From: Sporomusa silvacetica DSM 10669 | GTDB taxonomy: Bacteria > Bacillota > Negativicutes > Sporomusales > Sporomusaceae | Assembly: GCF_002257705.1 (NCBI RefSeq) | Contig: NZ_LSLK01000057.1 | Location: 1-64,000, forward strand | Length of the DNA: 64,000 bases | Direction of reading: 5' to 3' | Shown here: positions 1-9,281 of the stretch, piece after piece | How positions within the stretch are numbered: position 1 is the stretch's first letter | Layout: every line of letters starts with the position of its first letter | Notes under the pieces: model-generated | Database searches by the model: none | What the model was told of the DNA's origin: nothing | The model's input: only the letters and a program-made list of their open reading frames with translations | Program-made: the position numbers and the translations under genes

Positions 1-138
1 TACCTACGCTTAGTCTTAACGTTACCGCTTCAGACCCAAGGCTGGATACTGGTGACTGGCTAAGTCTTTCCAGGCGGGATTCCCACCCACTATACACCGT
101 GCGCTTCTTGGCGCACAGAACCGTCCCTTTGAGTCTAT

Positions 139-169
139 TGGAGCTGACAACAAGATTCGAACTCGCGAC
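139..169 (-). other. tRNA 3'-end-like fragment
   Basis: On the minus strand this reads as a T-arm (GAGTTCGAATC with a short G-U-rich stem), then an acceptor-like 3' strand and CCA. No matching 5' acceptor or anticodon arm lies upstream, so it is not a working tRNA. Such fragments are left at the far end of elements that integrate into tRNA genes. The flanking sequence (1-138 and 170-320) shows no gene I can support. The short open frame across it has no recognisable product. Confidence 0.35.
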
Positions 170-319
170 CCAGGCTTGGGCAATCGCTAAACCCTTATAT
201 TCTTATTATAAAACAGCACTAAAAATTAAGATGTTGTCAAAATGTTGTCAAAACCACTATTTCAACCATTTTTATGCATGAAAAAAGACTTCACGTCAAA
301 CCCGTGAAGCCTTGAATTA

Positions 320-410
<91 letters not shown>

Positions 411-414
411 GTAT

Positions 415-864
415 TTATTTCCTACGCATACGAAAGAATTCTTTCATAATACGGGAACATTCTTCGTCTCGTACTCCAGCTGTAACTTCCAACTGATGGT
501 TGAGCGCAGAATGTTGTACAATATTGAAAAGAGATTCCACGGCCCCCGCCTTGTAGTCCGGGCTGCCATATACCAACTTGTCAACCCGACTCATGACCAA
601 CGCACCAGCGCACATGGGACACGGCTCTATCGTAACATAAAGTGTCGCTCCCGTCAACCGCCAGCGACTCAGCTTTTGACAGGCTTCCCGGATGACTATT
701 ACCTCTGCATGTGCAGTAGAGTCATGCCAGTTTTCGCGCATATTGTGTCCACTGGCAATAACCTGGTTGTCCATAACCAGAACAGCCCCAATCGGCACTT
801 CTCCAAGATCAAAAGCCTTTTGGGCCTCAGCCAGCGCTAAACCCATATAGTAGTTATTATCCAT
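415..864 (-). CDS. tadA: tRNA-specific adenosine deaminase TadA
   Basis: Deaminates adenosine 34 to inosine in tRNA-Arg(ACG), in the cytoplasm. The protein shows the cytidine-deaminase-fold zinc signature: HAEV with the catalytic glutamate near residue 53, and PCPMC near residue 83. The N-terminal YYMxLAxxEAxKA is typical of TadA, and the ~149-aa length fits the family. An ATG 12 nt upstream (at 876) has no ribosome site. The ATG at 864 follows GGTGAG at 4-5 nt and gives the usual TadA start, so I chose it. The gene is followed directly by tRNA-Ser. Confidence 0.95.
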   Translation of the reverse strand: MDNNYYMGLALAEAQKAFDLGEVPIGAVLVMDNQVIASGHNMRENWHDSTAHAEVIVIREACQKLSRWRLTGATLYVTIEPCPMCAGALVMSRVDKLVYGSPDYKAGAVESLFNIVQHSALNHQLEVTAGVRDEECSRIMKEFFRMRRK

Positions 865-998
865 TATTCTCACCATCGCAAGAGGCTTTTACACTTACTT
901 TTGCTATTATAGCCTGCACACCGAAAAAAATCAATATCCTATACCCTGGATAAGTTTAACTAAGCGTTAGCGGGAATTTCCAGCTAACGCTTAACATA

Positions 999-1598
999 TT
1001 ATTTAAAAACTTTTATACGTTCTGCCAGCGACTGAAACTCTTTGTCGCCAGGTGCTGCTGTAGGTTTACCAAATGGCATCTGCGCGATTAGCTTCCAGGT
1101 CGCCGGAATACTCCACTCTTGCTTGATGGCTTCGTCAATAAGAGGATTGTAATGCTGCAATGATACGCCGAAACCTTCGATCTCCAATGCTACCCAAATC
1201 ACATGTTGCAGCATGCCTGAAGCTTGATTGGACCAGATGGGGAAGTTGTCACTATATGCAGGGAATTGCTTTTGCATATTTTCGACAACTGCCATATCTT
1301 CAAAGAAAAGCACTGAACCATAACCATTAGCAAAACCATTAAGTTTTTCTTCTGTCTGAGCAAATCGTTCGGTCGGAACTATTTTCTTAAGCTCATTTTT
1401 GGTAATCTTCCATAGTTCATCATGGTGTTTTCCTAAGAGAATAGCCACTCTGGCACTTTGCGAATTAAACGATGAGGGGGTATACTTGACAGCCTCCTGA
1501 ATAACCTGGTGAATACGTTCATCCGTAGTAACAGTGTCTTTGCTAATACTGTAAAAGGTCCTTCTGTCTTTCACTGCCGCCAAATAGGGTTTCTCCAT
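999..1598 (-). CDS. Nitroreductase-family protein (HBN1/YdfN-like)
   Basis: FMN-dependent nitroreductase-fold oxidoreductase of about 199 aa. The N-terminus has the RRTFYSISKD motif, followed by a helix with PSSFNSQSAR that normally contacts FMN. The C-terminal LIAQMPFGKPTAAPGDKEF is characteristic of the subgroup related to yeast HBN1/FRM2 and bacterial YdfN. The likely role is NAD(P)H-dependent reduction of nitro compounds or lipid-stress signalling; the substrate is unknown. An in-frame ATG at 1613 overlaps the ribosome site GGAGG (1608-1612), so the ATG at 1598, nine bases after it, is the real start. It is monocistronic. The 278 bp upstream to the chemoreceptor holds nothing else I can name. 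Confidence 0.85.
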   Translation of the reverse strand: MEKPYLAAVKDRRTFYSISKDTVTTDERIHQVIQEAVKYTPSSFNSQSARVAILLGKHHDELWKITKNELKKIVPTERFAQTEEKLNGFANGYGSVLFFEDMAVVENMQKQFPAYSDNFPIWSNQASGMLQHVIWVALEIEGFGVSLQHYNPLIDEAIKQEWSIPATWKLIAQMPFGKPTAAPGDKEFQSLAERIKVFK

Positions 1599-1891
1599 GT
1601 TCTTAGCCTCCATTCAATATTTCCTATTCATTGAAAATTTGTATCTATTTTTAATATACTTCGCCACACTATCTTACTTACCTTGTTGATTATTACATAC
1701 GAGGTTAAATTTTTCCATTATTACATTATTCGATATAAATTTCTATTATTATTCATTTGTCGACATTTTATTCATTTTTGTGAAAAAAATAATTATATCC
1801 CAATACAGGGATTTGTCGAATTTAGCTAGAATAATATTAATTAGTTAGAAAATTCTGGACGTTACCGACAAAGTAGACAGGGGGAATTTAT

Positions 1892-2950
1892 ATGAGTCAG
1901 CAAGGACCGCAAAACAGGGCCATTAGTTATGAAGTAAATTTGGCCACTCTTAAGCTAACCGATGTAATCGATATTGAGTTTTTACAAAAATTTCAGGATG
2001 ATTTTGCCAAAGGCGTTGGTGTTGCCAGTGTCACAGTTGACCAGGACGGCAAGCCAGTGACAAATCCCAGTATGTATACCAGATTCTGTATAGATTATAC
2101 CCATTCAACAGAATGTGGTGACAAGCGCTGTGCGGAATCACATCGCAAAGGTGGCGAAGAAGCCGTACGCACCGGTAAGCCTTTTGTGTTCGAATGCCAT
2201 GCAGGGTTGATTGACTTTGCTGCGCCGATAATAATCGAAGGGAAATTGCTGGGAACAATCTTAGGCGGTCAAGTTCTCACATCCAGTCCTGAGGAAGAAA
2301 AATACCGAAGAATCGCTGGCGAAATTGGTGTTGACGCCAACGGTTATGTTGAAGCTACCAAGGAAATACGTATTCTGTCAAGAGAAAGTATTGAAGCAGC
2401 TGCCAGTGTACTTTTCACAGTAGCTAATAATATGTCCAAGAGTGCTTATCAGCAACGGAAACTAAAAGCAGTAGCCATGATATTGGATGACAGCCTCCAT
2501 CAAATTTCGGCCACAATGGAGCAATTAGCCGCTTCTGCCGGTACGGTAAGTGATAATCAGTCTAATCTAAATTCTGAAATTGGCAATGTAAGTTCTGTTA
2601 CCGGCGAAATTAATAGTGTTATGGACTTAATCAAAGAAATCGCCGATGAAACCCGCCTCTTAGGCTTAAATGCAGCCATTGAAGCCGCCAGAGCAGGCGA
2701 AGCCGGCCTGGGCTTCGGTGTTGTGGCGCAAGAGATTAGAAAACTATCTGCAGACTCCAAAGCAACAGTTGGTAAAATCAAAGAATTTACCAACCTAATC
2801 AGAAATTCCGTTGACCGCACTGTTGCTATGGGCAGTGAAACCGCGTTAACTGTTGAACAACAAGCAGCAGCTATTCAAGAGGTAACTGCCAGTGTACAAG
2901 AAATTACTAGCATAACTGAACAATTAACAGCTTTGGCTAATGAGGCCTGA
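1892..2950 (+). CDS. Soluble chemoreceptor with PocR sensory domain
   Basis: 352 aa with no membrane segment or signal peptide. Residues ~20-185 form a PocR-type ligand domain, with conserved cysteines in the stretch around CGDKRC and ECHAGL, a family linked to hydrocarbon-derivative and redox sensing. Residues ~215-352 are the cytoplasmic signalling domain of methyl-accepting proteins. Its hairpin tip (LLGLNAAIEAARAGEAG) is followed by GFGVVAQEIRKLS. The C-terminus ends early, so the long methylation helices are short. The start follows AGGGGGAA. A cheW gene lies 27 bp downstream and probably couples this receptor to CheA. The ligand is not evident. Confidence 0.9.
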   Translation: MSQQGPQNRAISYEVNLATLKLTDVIDIEFLQKFQDDFAKGVGVASVTVDQDGKPVTNPSMYTRFCIDYTHSTECGDKRCAESHRKGGEEAVRTGKPFVFECHAGLIDFAAPIIIEGKLLGTILGGQVLTSSPEEEKYRRIAGEIGVDANGYVEATKEIRILSRESIEAAASVLFTVANNMSKSAYQQRKLKAVAMILDDSLHQISATMEQLAASAGTVSDNQSNLNSEIGNVSSVTGEINSVMDLIKEIADETRLLGLNAAIEAARAGEAGLGFGVVAQEIRKLSADSKATVGKIKEFTNLIRNSVDRTVAMGSETALTVEQQAAAIQEVTASVQEITSITEQLTALANEA

Positions 2951-2977
2951 TCTAGCAAGAAAGGAGGAATGAGCTTA

Positions 2978-3466
2978 ATGGCAAGCATCCAGTTAGTCAT
3001 TTTTGAAATCGATGGCAGTGAATACGGCATTGATGCCTTAACTGTTAATGGCATTCTACGCGCCCAAAAATATAAAATACAGAAAATACCCGGACTTCCT
3101 CGTGAAATCGAGGGCATGATCAATCTCCGCGGACAAGTAAACTATATCTTCAACTTACGCAAGAAATTCGAACTAAGCGAAACATCTGACGCAGAAGAAA
3201 CCAAATTTATCATGCTAAATATTAATGGACAGGTCGTCGGTTGTATTGCCGACGAAGTAACAGATATTGTCCACTTTAACGAAGAAGATTTACACCCAGC
3301 GCCCACCCTGGGTAGCAATCTAACCCTAACCTACATAAAAGGAATCGGCAAAGTGGATGAGCGTATGATTATTATTCTTGATCCTATACAACTGCTATCT
3401 ACAAAAGAGAGTTTAGATTTAGAAACCCCGTTAGTAAAACTATCTGATTTAGCCATTCCCTCTTAA
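2978..3466 (+). CDS. cheW: CheW-like chemotaxis adaptor
   Basis: About 162 aa with the CheW fold: QLVIFEIDGSEYGID at the start, IPGLPREIEGMINLRG in the middle, and a C-terminal IIILDPIQLL strand. It links chemoreceptors to the CheA kinase. An ATG at 2969 lies only one base after AGGAGG, too close for initiation. The ATG at 2978, ten bases after it, is preferred. It forms an operon with the PocR receptor just upstream. No cheA is in the window, so this pair probably feeds a kinase encoded elsewhere. Confidence 0.92.
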   Translation: MASIQLVIFEIDGSEYGIDALTVNGILRAQKYKIQKIPGLPREIEGMINLRGQVNYIFNLRKKFELSETSDAEETKFIMLNINGQVVGCIADEVTDIVHFNEEDLHPAPTLGSNLTLTYIKGIGKVDERMIIILDPIQLLSTKESLDLETPLVKLSDLAIPS

Positions 3467-3525
3467 TCTGGAAAATCCACTGGGGCTTTCTTACTGCTAC
3501 TTAGGCAAGTGTTGATCCGCCAAAT

Positions 3526-3575
3526 AAAATGAGCATCCCTTGCGACTATTGTGTCGCTAAAGGGGATGCTCATTT
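3526..3575. terminator. Bidirectional hairpin terminator
   Basis: AAATGAGCATCCCT pairs with AGGGGATGCTCATTT, and an inner GCGAC/GTCGC pair extends the stem. The hairpin sits between the convergent cheW and GGDEF genes and can serve both. Confidence 0.8.
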
Positions 3576-3576
3576 G

Positions 3577-4779
3577 TTACTTGCTCACACAATTCCGTCC
3601 CTTCTCCTTGGCACGATAGAGGGCGGTATCTGCAGCTTTAATTACTGCTTCGGTTTCTTTATTCTTCTCACTGCGTTCTGCTAACCCGATGCTAATGGTT
3701 ACGGACAGTTTTTTTACAGCTGGTTTTCGCTTGGTCTTTTTCGTTTGTCGCTTCTGGTATGCATAAGGAGTTTTCTCCACTGCCATTCGTAATTTTTCTA
3801 GGTGGGGTATAGCGTCTGCGCTGGTGGTGTAGGGGAATAGTATCGTAAACTCCTCACCACCGTAACGAAAGGCCTTACCACCTCCTCCGACCTTTTTGAG
3901 CACAGAGGCCACAAGGCGCAGTACCTCATCGCCAGTATCATGTCCATAGGTATCATTAAATTTTTTAAAAAAGTCGATATCCACCATGGCAATCGTATAC
4001 TCGCCCCTCAATTTCATTAGTTCTTCTTTAAGAGCACGCCGGGCAGGTAAACCTGTTAGTTCATCCAGGTAAGCCATCGAGTAAGAATCCTGAATCACAG
4101 CCATGATAAGTAGTATTCCGGCTGTACCAAAGAAAATAGGGATAGCTAACGGCGCGGCTTTTAAATGCAGCGCCAGCATGGAAGCAACCAGCACAGCGCT
4201 AAAAGTATTATTCAAATACGAGTAATGTCGTAGCTGTGTTCTTAAAATTAGTAAGAACGCAGCACTATACGCCAAAATAGCTGGTTGCGGAATTGTTGTA
4301 ATAACAAACATATCTACCGTCAGCGGAGGCTCTTGGTAAAAGGAATTGAGCAATGTGTCATCATTCGATGTAACTGCCAGTGCAATATAAAACATCTGGG
4401 AAGCAATAATACCAAAACGCCCTAATCCCCAAAAATTAAAAATACCCCTTTCTTTAACTAAAGAAAAGATAAGTATGTTTATCGGCAGTAAAAGGCAAAT
4501 AACGGAATAAATTATCTTTGAAAAAGCGGGGATAGCAATAGCTGCTGCCAAATCACTCAGAGCAACCTGCGAAATTGCAAGTACTGTCATTATAAAGAAG
4601 ACCCGACTGCGATTAAACCACCAACTCAACACTAGGCCAATACCATATATGCCATAAGAAAAGTTTGCGATAGCTGCAGGTAACAAGTAATTATTCATAA
4701 CTAAGCGCGAATAGGCTATACCCATAATAAGAAGTAATCCAAAAGGAATTGTAGTAAATAACGACATTATATTGGCCAT
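3577..4779 (-). CDS. Membrane diguanylate cyclase (GGDEF)
   Basis: 400 aa. The first ~225 residues are seven or eight hydrophobic segments. Residues ~235-400 are a GGDEF domain: MVDIDFFKKFNDTYGHDTGD, then the active site RYGGEEF and a C-terminal ALYRAKEKGRN helix. The intact GGEEF predicts synthesis of cyclic di-GMP from two GTP at the inner face of the membrane. A basic insert (KRQTKKTKRKPAVKK) lies between the last conserved strands. No RxxD inhibitory site is obvious before GGEEF. It is monocistronic between two terminators. The membrane part is not a named sensor to my eye. Confidence 0.92.
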   Translation of the reverse strand: MANIMSLFTTIPFGLLLIMGIAYSRLVMNNYLLPAAIANFSYGIYGIGLVLSWWFNRSRVFFIMTVLAISQVALSDLAAAIAIPAFSKIIYSVICLLLPINILIFSLVKERGIFNFWGLGRFGIIASQMFYIALAVTSNDDTLLNSFYQEPPLTVDMFVITTIPQPAILAYSAAFLLILRTQLRHYSYLNNTFSAVLVASMLALHLKAAPLAIPIFFGTAGILLIMAVIQDSYSMAYLDELTGLPARRALKEELMKLRGEYTIAMVDIDFFKKFNDTYGHDTGDEVLRLVASVLKKVGGGGKAFRYGGEEFTILFPYTTSADAIPHLEKLRMAVEKTPYAYQKRQTKKTKRKPAVKKLSVTISIGLAERSEKNKETEAVIKAADTALYRAKEKGRNCVSK

Positions 4780-4832
4780 TGGTTTTTGCTAAAGTCCCCT
4801 TCCGGTGTTTGTTAACAGTCTTATTATACCAA

Positions 4833-4881
4833 TAAAACAGGCATCTGTAGATATATACGTCTACAGATGCCTGTTTTTTTA
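4833..4881. terminator. Hairpin terminator with GTAGA/TCTAC core
   Basis: ACAGGCATCTGTAGA pairs with TCTACAGATGCCTGT, followed by a run of T on the plus strand. It closes the minus-strand ABC/DUF3786 operon. It shares its core with four other terminators in the window. Confidence 0.8.
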
Positions 4882-4890
4882 CCTGCCGGC

Positions 4891-5520
4891 CTAACAGCCT
4901 GACGCCTGCGGCGCCAACTTGATCAGTCTTTTGGCAAGATATCCCCCCAAAGCAATAATGCTTTCGATATGCAAAAAATACTCAATTGAAGGATCAAAAA
5001 GCATAGTAGCATTGGCTGGTATTTCTCCGTCGCCCTCCCACAGAGTGACACACAAAGGCGTTTTCGGAAACACGGGAAAGCATGCAGATACATCGCCAAA
5101 TTTGGCCATCTGCCCACCAAGAATAGCGGCACAATCAAGAAATGTCCCGGTCTGCTGTCCAAAAGCCTTGATCAAACCACAAATTGCCTCTTTATGAAAA
5201 GCGGGATAAAATAGCATACCCCCGTTGGGTATCTCTTTCAAACTTACCCACTTACCTGTTACCTCTGCAGTTGTTTGAAAGAAGGATAGATAGTGCAATA
5301 CCAGTATGGCAGCACTAATCTCGGGAGTTTCACCATCGTTTTCGCGCACCATGGTTTCCCGTGCCAGATCGACAATATAGTTCTCATTGAGAAAAGGCAC
5401 AATAAATTGCTGCTTTCCTGGTAAATAGTGAACTTGCATATTGCGGGCAATGTCTGTTGGCTCTTTTTGTTTTACATCCTGCCAGCCTTTATCATACGCC
5501 ACACGGTAGTTACTTTTCAT
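4891..5520 (-). CDS. DUF3786 domain protein
   Basis: 209 aa, soluble, with no signal peptide. The middle contains an LxxLHYLSFFQTTAEVTGKWVSLKEIPNGG stretch and a C-terminal part with WEGDGEIPANATMLFD, features I associate with DUF3786. These proteins occur mostly in anaerobes and have no firm function, although some sit next to corrinoid or C1 genes. Here it is the last gene of the SDR/HisD/ABC operon, 38 bp after the binding-protein gene, so a role in that pathway is possible. No catalytic residues can be named. Confidence 0.75.
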   Translation of the reverse strand: MKSNYRVAYDKGWQDVKQKEPTDIARNMQVHYLPGKQQFIVPFLNENYIVDLARETMVRENDGETPEISAAILVLHYLSFFQTTAEVTGKWVSLKEIPNGGMLFYPAFHKEAICGLIKAFGQQTGTFLDCAAILGGQMAKFGDVSACFPVFPKTPLCVTLWEGDGEIPANATMLFDPSIEYFLHIESIIALGGYLAKRLIKLAPQASGC

Positions 5521-5558
5521 ACTACGCCTCCCTCCACGCCAATCATTGGACGATCTTC

Positions 5559-6638
5559 TTATTTATTTAATTGATTCTCCCACAACCGTGGATCATCTAC
5601 CTTTACCTCCAACGGTACCAGTGATCCTTTGAGTATCATGTAGGCACCTTCGTCAACAAAAGGATTTTTTACAACTTTTGCCGGTGCCCACAAGGCATCC
5701 TTCTGCTCAACCGTATCACCAATCTTCGGAATAGGTTTGTTTGTTTTTATATTGTACAAATATTGTACAGCAAGTTCAGCAGAATCCTTAGCAGGCTGCT
5801 CTACTATTGCCAGTACTTTTTTATTTTTTATCAAATCTATGCCTTCTGGTCCAATACAGATACCGGCAATACCAAAGTCCTCGGCCTTAAGGCCAGCAGC
5901 TTCAATGGCTGATACGACTCCGATACCCATAATATCTGGTGTTTGCACATAGATTCCCCGAATTTCTTTACCATATCTTGTTAATAAATCACTTGTGCGG
6001 TCATTGGAATCGGTATTATTCCATTTACCTTCTCCTTGCACAATTGTTAACTGGGGATATTGATCAATAACTGACTTAAATCCACTGGAGCATTCCTTGG
6101 TAAACATATCTCGCAGATCACCAGTTATTTCTACAACAATCCCTTGGGGGACATTGCCGCCATTTCTGTCTTTGATGCCTTGCACAAAGGCCTCGGCCGC
6201 TTTTTTACTGGCATCTTTAATATCAAACGATACAAATAAATCTACCTTACCGCCTTCAGGAGAAGTATCAAGTGCCATAACAGGTATCTTGGCCTCATTT
6301 AACCGCTTAACCCCTGGAACGATTGCCTTTAAATCAACAGCACCGGCCATGATAAAACCATCGACATTCTGCGTGATAAAATTGTCCATTATCGACATAA
6401 TCTTGTCACTGTCGCCTTGGCCATCCTTAATAACTATTTCAACACCTAACTCTTGTGCCTTTTTCTCAGCACCTTGAATAAAAGCCTGGATATATGGTGT
6501 GCTTATATCCTTAACAATCATACCAAATACCAGTTTTTTCTGTCCATCTGCCGGCTTTGTTTGCTGAGAGCCGCAACCTACTAGCAGCAATGACAGCGTA
6601 AGTACGGCGATAATTACCTTTACTAACGACATTTTCAA
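5559..6638 (-). CDS. Sugar-type ABC transporter substrate-binding lipoprotein
   Basis: 359 aa. The N-terminal signal ends in a lipobox (LLLVGC), followed by a periplasmic-binding-protein type I fold (Peripla_BP_4). It has KLVFGMIVKDISTPYIQAF at the start, then GFIMAGAVDLKAIVPGV and a C-terminal TNKPIPKIGD region, as in ribose/autoinducer-2/inositol binding proteins. It should capture a polyol or sugar-like solute outside the inner membrane for the permease and ATPase encoded immediately upstream. Translation probably starts at TTG (6638), six bases after GGTGG, or at the ATG two codons later. The ligand cannot be read from sequence. Confidence 0.9.
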   Translation of the reverse strand: MKMSLVKVIIAVLTLSLLLVGCGSQQTKPADGQKKLVFGMIVKDISTPYIQAFIQGAEKKAQELGVEIVIKDGQGDSDKIMSIMDNFITQNVDGFIMAGAVDLKAIVPGVKRLNEAKIPVMALDTSPEGGKVDLFVSFDIKDASKKAAEAFVQGIKDRNGGNVPQGIVVEITGDLRDMFTKECSSGFKSVIDQYPQLTIVQGEGKWNNTDSNDRTSDLLTRYGKEIRGIYVQTPDIMGIGVVSAIEAAGLKAEDFGIAGICIGPEGIDLIKNKKVLAIVEQPAKDSAELAVQYLYNIKTNKPIPKIGDTVEQKDALWAPAKVVKNPFVDEGAYMILKGSLVPLEVKVDDPRLWENQLNK

Positions 6639-6660
6639 TACAATCCACCCCTTATTCCAT

Positions 6661-7689
6661 TCACTGACCTGACGATATTACCGTATTATTTTTATGCTCT
6701 AATACCTCCTTCATCTTGGTCTGATGCAGTATGTTGTTTTTAACCTTAACCTTTACTCTGTCTAATAGGATTGCCAGGAAAATTAATGCTCCTTCGGTTG
6801 CATAAACAAGGCTTACATTAACGCCCAGCAGATTCAGTGAGTTGGTTATCATGGCCAGAAGAATGGCTCCGCCGAACATACCAATAATCGTACCCTTGCC
6901 ACCATCAAGACTTGTTCCGCCTAATATGGCACCAGCAAAGGCCACCATCAGCAAATTTTGCCCCATGGCATTAGAAATAGAGTCCTGCTTGCCTGCAGCT
7001 AACAGTCCGGCAAAAGCAGCTAAAACACCACTAATTATGAAACCCATAATAATGATACGGTCGGTATTGATACCGGAGATAAAACTAGCTCGTGGATTGC
7101 CGCCTGTTGCCATAAATTGTCTGCCAAAAGTCGTGTATTTCATCACAAATTGAAAAGCCGCGAAAATCAAAATAACCATGGGAATAGCCACAGGCAGCAT
7201 ACCATCAAATAGTCTTGCTTTACCAGCAAACGTATAGATTTCGTTTAACGGATGAATAGAAAAGGGTAGTAAAAATAGGACAAAGCCCCTGAGCATAATA
7301 TTGAGCGACAGTGTCTGCAAAAATGGATTAATCCCCACTTTGGTTACACAATAGCCGTTGAACAAACCAACCAAGCCGCCAACTGCCAAAGTTAACACAA
7401 TACACAATACCGGGTTAAGACCACCTGGTATTAGCTTAGTGGCCATAATCATGGTAACGCCTGGCGCAAATACAAGTATTCCTTCCAGAGATAAATCCAT
7501 CTTGCCGATGATCAAAATAATACCCTCGGCCAACACTAGCATACTCATGATTGCAGAATGATAAAAAATGTTAACGATATTTTTTACTGAAAAAAACTGT
7601 GGAGTTATAAACACGTTCAGTAAAAAGAACAGTGCTACAATTACCCAGATTAAGTTATCTAACAGAAAAATTTTCCATTTCTGGGGCAT
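6661..7689 (-). CDS. ABC transporter permease (RbsC-like)
   Basis: 342 aa with eight to ten hydrophobic helices of the branched BPD_transp_2 family. It contains GFIISGVLAAFAGLL and the conserved GGTSLDGGKGTIIGMFGGAIL loop that contacts the ATPase. It belongs with the ribose-type importer genes on either side. Its start overlaps the 3' end of the ATPase gene by 35 bp, which implies translational coupling. The ribosome site AAAGGAAGG lies ahead of the ATG. Confidence 0.92.
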   Translation of the reverse strand: MPQKWKIFLLDNLIWVIVALFFLLNVFITPQFFSVKNIVNIFYHSAIMSMLVLAEGIILIIGKMDLSLEGILVFAPGVTMIMATKLIPGGLNPVLCIVLTLAVGGLVGLFNGYCVTKVGINPFLQTLSLNIMLRGFVLFLLPFSIHPLNEIYTFAGKARLFDGMLPVAIPMVILIFAAFQFVMKYTTFGRQFMATGGNPRASFISGINTDRIIIMGFIISGVLAAFAGLLAAGKQDSISNAMGQNLLMVAFAGAILGGTSLDGGKGTIIGMFGGAILLAMITNSLNLLGVNVSLVYATEGALIFLAILLDRVKVKVKNNILHQTKMKEVLEHKNNTVISSGQ

Positions 7690-9202
7690 TTACGACCTTC
7701 CTTTCTCCCTGCTGTGCATGATAGATTACTTTTTCATCAAATTCTTCCGCTGTAAATTCAGCGATTATTTTTCCTTGATAAAGTACTAAAATGCGATCAC
7801 ATACTTCGACCAGGTCTTCAGTCCCAGGCGAGGTTATGATCACACTGGAGTATTTACTCATTCTATTTTTGATAATCGACAAAATACCTTCCTTGGCGGC
7901 AATGTCCACGCCGCGGGTTGGCTCATCTAAGATGCACACCAGTGGCTCAGCAGCCATGATTTTGCCGACAATAACCTTTTGTTTGTTACCGCCGCTTAGC
8001 TCATTAACCTCCTGCTCCGGCGAGAATGTCTTGATATCCAGCATGTCAATAAGCCCGGCTACGCAGTCATTTTCACTAGCTGGCTTAATGACTGTATTAT
8101 GACTAATGCGCGGTAATATATTAAGCGTTAGGTTTTCCCGCACACTTAAGCAATTAATCAGACCCTCTTTATCTCTGTCCTCAGGCAAATATAAGATACG
8201 GCTTTTAAAAGCCTCGGCAGGACTTTTAAATCTTCTTGTTTCATTCTTAATGGTTATCGACCCATCATCTGCCGGATCTATCCCCACAATTCCCTTAAAG
8301 ATTTCGGTCCGGCCGCTGCCTCGCAGCCCGGCAAACCCTAATATTTCGCCTTTTTTTAACGCAAAGTTAATGTCCTGATATTGTCCGTACTTGGTAAGAT
8401 TATTGACCTTAAATACAACCTCTTCTGATTTCCCCTGTGTTACCGGCAAATCATTGGTAACCGCAGTACTGGTATAACCATCACCGACAATCAGGTGTGA
8501 CAATTCCTTTTTGCTCAATTGAGCACATTCCTTGGTTGTAACCGCTTTGCCGTCGCGGATAACTGTCACCCTGTCGCAAACGTTAAGCAGTTCGTCTGTC
8601 CGGTGAGAAATATAGATAATGGTACAGCCTTCGCTTTTCCTTTTCTGGATAATCTCATACAGCAATTTTTCATCATCCTGGGTAAGGGACGCCGACACCT
8701 CATCCAGAATGATAATCTGGGACTTTTCCACATAGCAGGCCTTCACTACTAATAAGAGCTGCTGCTCACTTATCGATAAATCACCGGCATTCATACTGGC
8801 ATCCATGTTCAGACCAGCTTTACTGATTATACTCTGCGCCATAGAATTGATCTTGTTCCAATTGATAAAAAGGCCTTTACTGGCATAATCAGGCATGAAC
8901 AGATTTTCAGCGATCGTACAATCCCGAATAACCTGTGGCTCCTGAGTGACAATCGAAATAAGCTGATCTCTGGCATTGTTTCTTGACAAGGTTTTGAAGC
9001 TCTTGCCATCAATTACGATATCACCTGTTGTCGGTGCTATAATCCCTGCGATTATACTAACAAGTGTTGACTTGCCTGCGCCATTTTTACCGATAATTCC
9101 ATGGACTTCACCTTTGCGCACAGCAAGATTTACGCTTTCCAGCGCAATCGTGCCAGGATATACTTTGGAAATATCTTTTAATTGTAAGATACTGCTTTGC
9201 AT
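7655..9202 (-). CDS. ABC transporter ATP-binding protein (RbsA/MglA-like, double NBD)
   Basis: 515 aa with two fused nucleotide-binding domains. The first has Walker A GKNGAGKST, signature LSISEQQ (a weak form) and Walker B IIILDEVSASL. The second has the degenerate P-loop GLRGSGRTE typical of RbsA/MglA, a full LSGGNKQK signature and CILDEPTRGVD. It energises uptake by the adjacent permease. The ribosome site AAGGAGGG precedes the ATG at 9202. It is separated from the HisD-like gene by a long hairpin. Confidence 0.93.
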   Translation of the reverse strand: MQSSILQLKDISKVYPGTIALESVNLAVRKGEVHGIIGKNGAGKSTLVSIIAGIIAPTTGDIVIDGKSFKTLSRNNARDQLISIVTQEPQVIRDCTIAENLFMPDYASKGLFINWNKINSMAQSIISKAGLNMDASMNAGDLSISEQQLLLVVKACYVEKSQIIILDEVSASLTQDDEKLLYEIIQKRKSEGCTIIYISHRTDELLNVCDRVTVIRDGKAVTTKECAQLSKKELSHLIVGDGYTSTAVTNDLPVTQGKSEEVVFKVNNLTKYGQYQDINFALKKGEILGFAGLRGSGRTEIFKGIVGIDPADDGSITIKNETRRFKSPAEAFKSRILYLPEDRDKEGLINCLSVRENLTLNILPRISHNTVIKPASENDCVAGLIDMLDIKTFSPEQEVNELSGGNKQKVIVGKIMAAEPLVCILDEPTRGVDIAAKEGILSIIKNRMSKYSSVIITSPGTEDLVEVCDRILVLYQGKIIAEFTAEEFDEKVIYHAQQGERKVVNAPEMENFSVR

Positions 9203-9231
9203 GCGATCCCTCCTTGAACGGCTTTATCCAA

Positions 9232-9277
9232 GGACTTAGCTTCAGCTAGGGTTAAAGCCCTACCTGAAGCTAAGTCT
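9232..9277. promoter_or_regulatory. Long intercistronic hairpin
   Basis: GACTTAGCTTCAG...CTGAAGCTAAGTC with an inner AGGG/CCCT pair forms a near-perfect stem of about 20 bp, with no T-tract on either strand. It lies between the HisD-like gene and the ABC ATPase inside one operon. It may set different mRNA levels for enzymes and transporter by processing, stabilisation or partial termination. Confidence 0.6.
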
Positions 9278-9281
9278 CACT

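Noticed and set aside
1..138. Possible IS or intron end at the left edge
   Set aside because: GGCGGGATTCCCACCC and GTGCGC...GCGCAC look palindromic, but no transposase, intron domain or duplicated ends can be seen in the window.
6097..6477. Long antisense frames inside the ABC, RND, cooS and nuoF genes
   Set aside because: They are shadows of strongly supported genes, without ribosome sites or family motifs.
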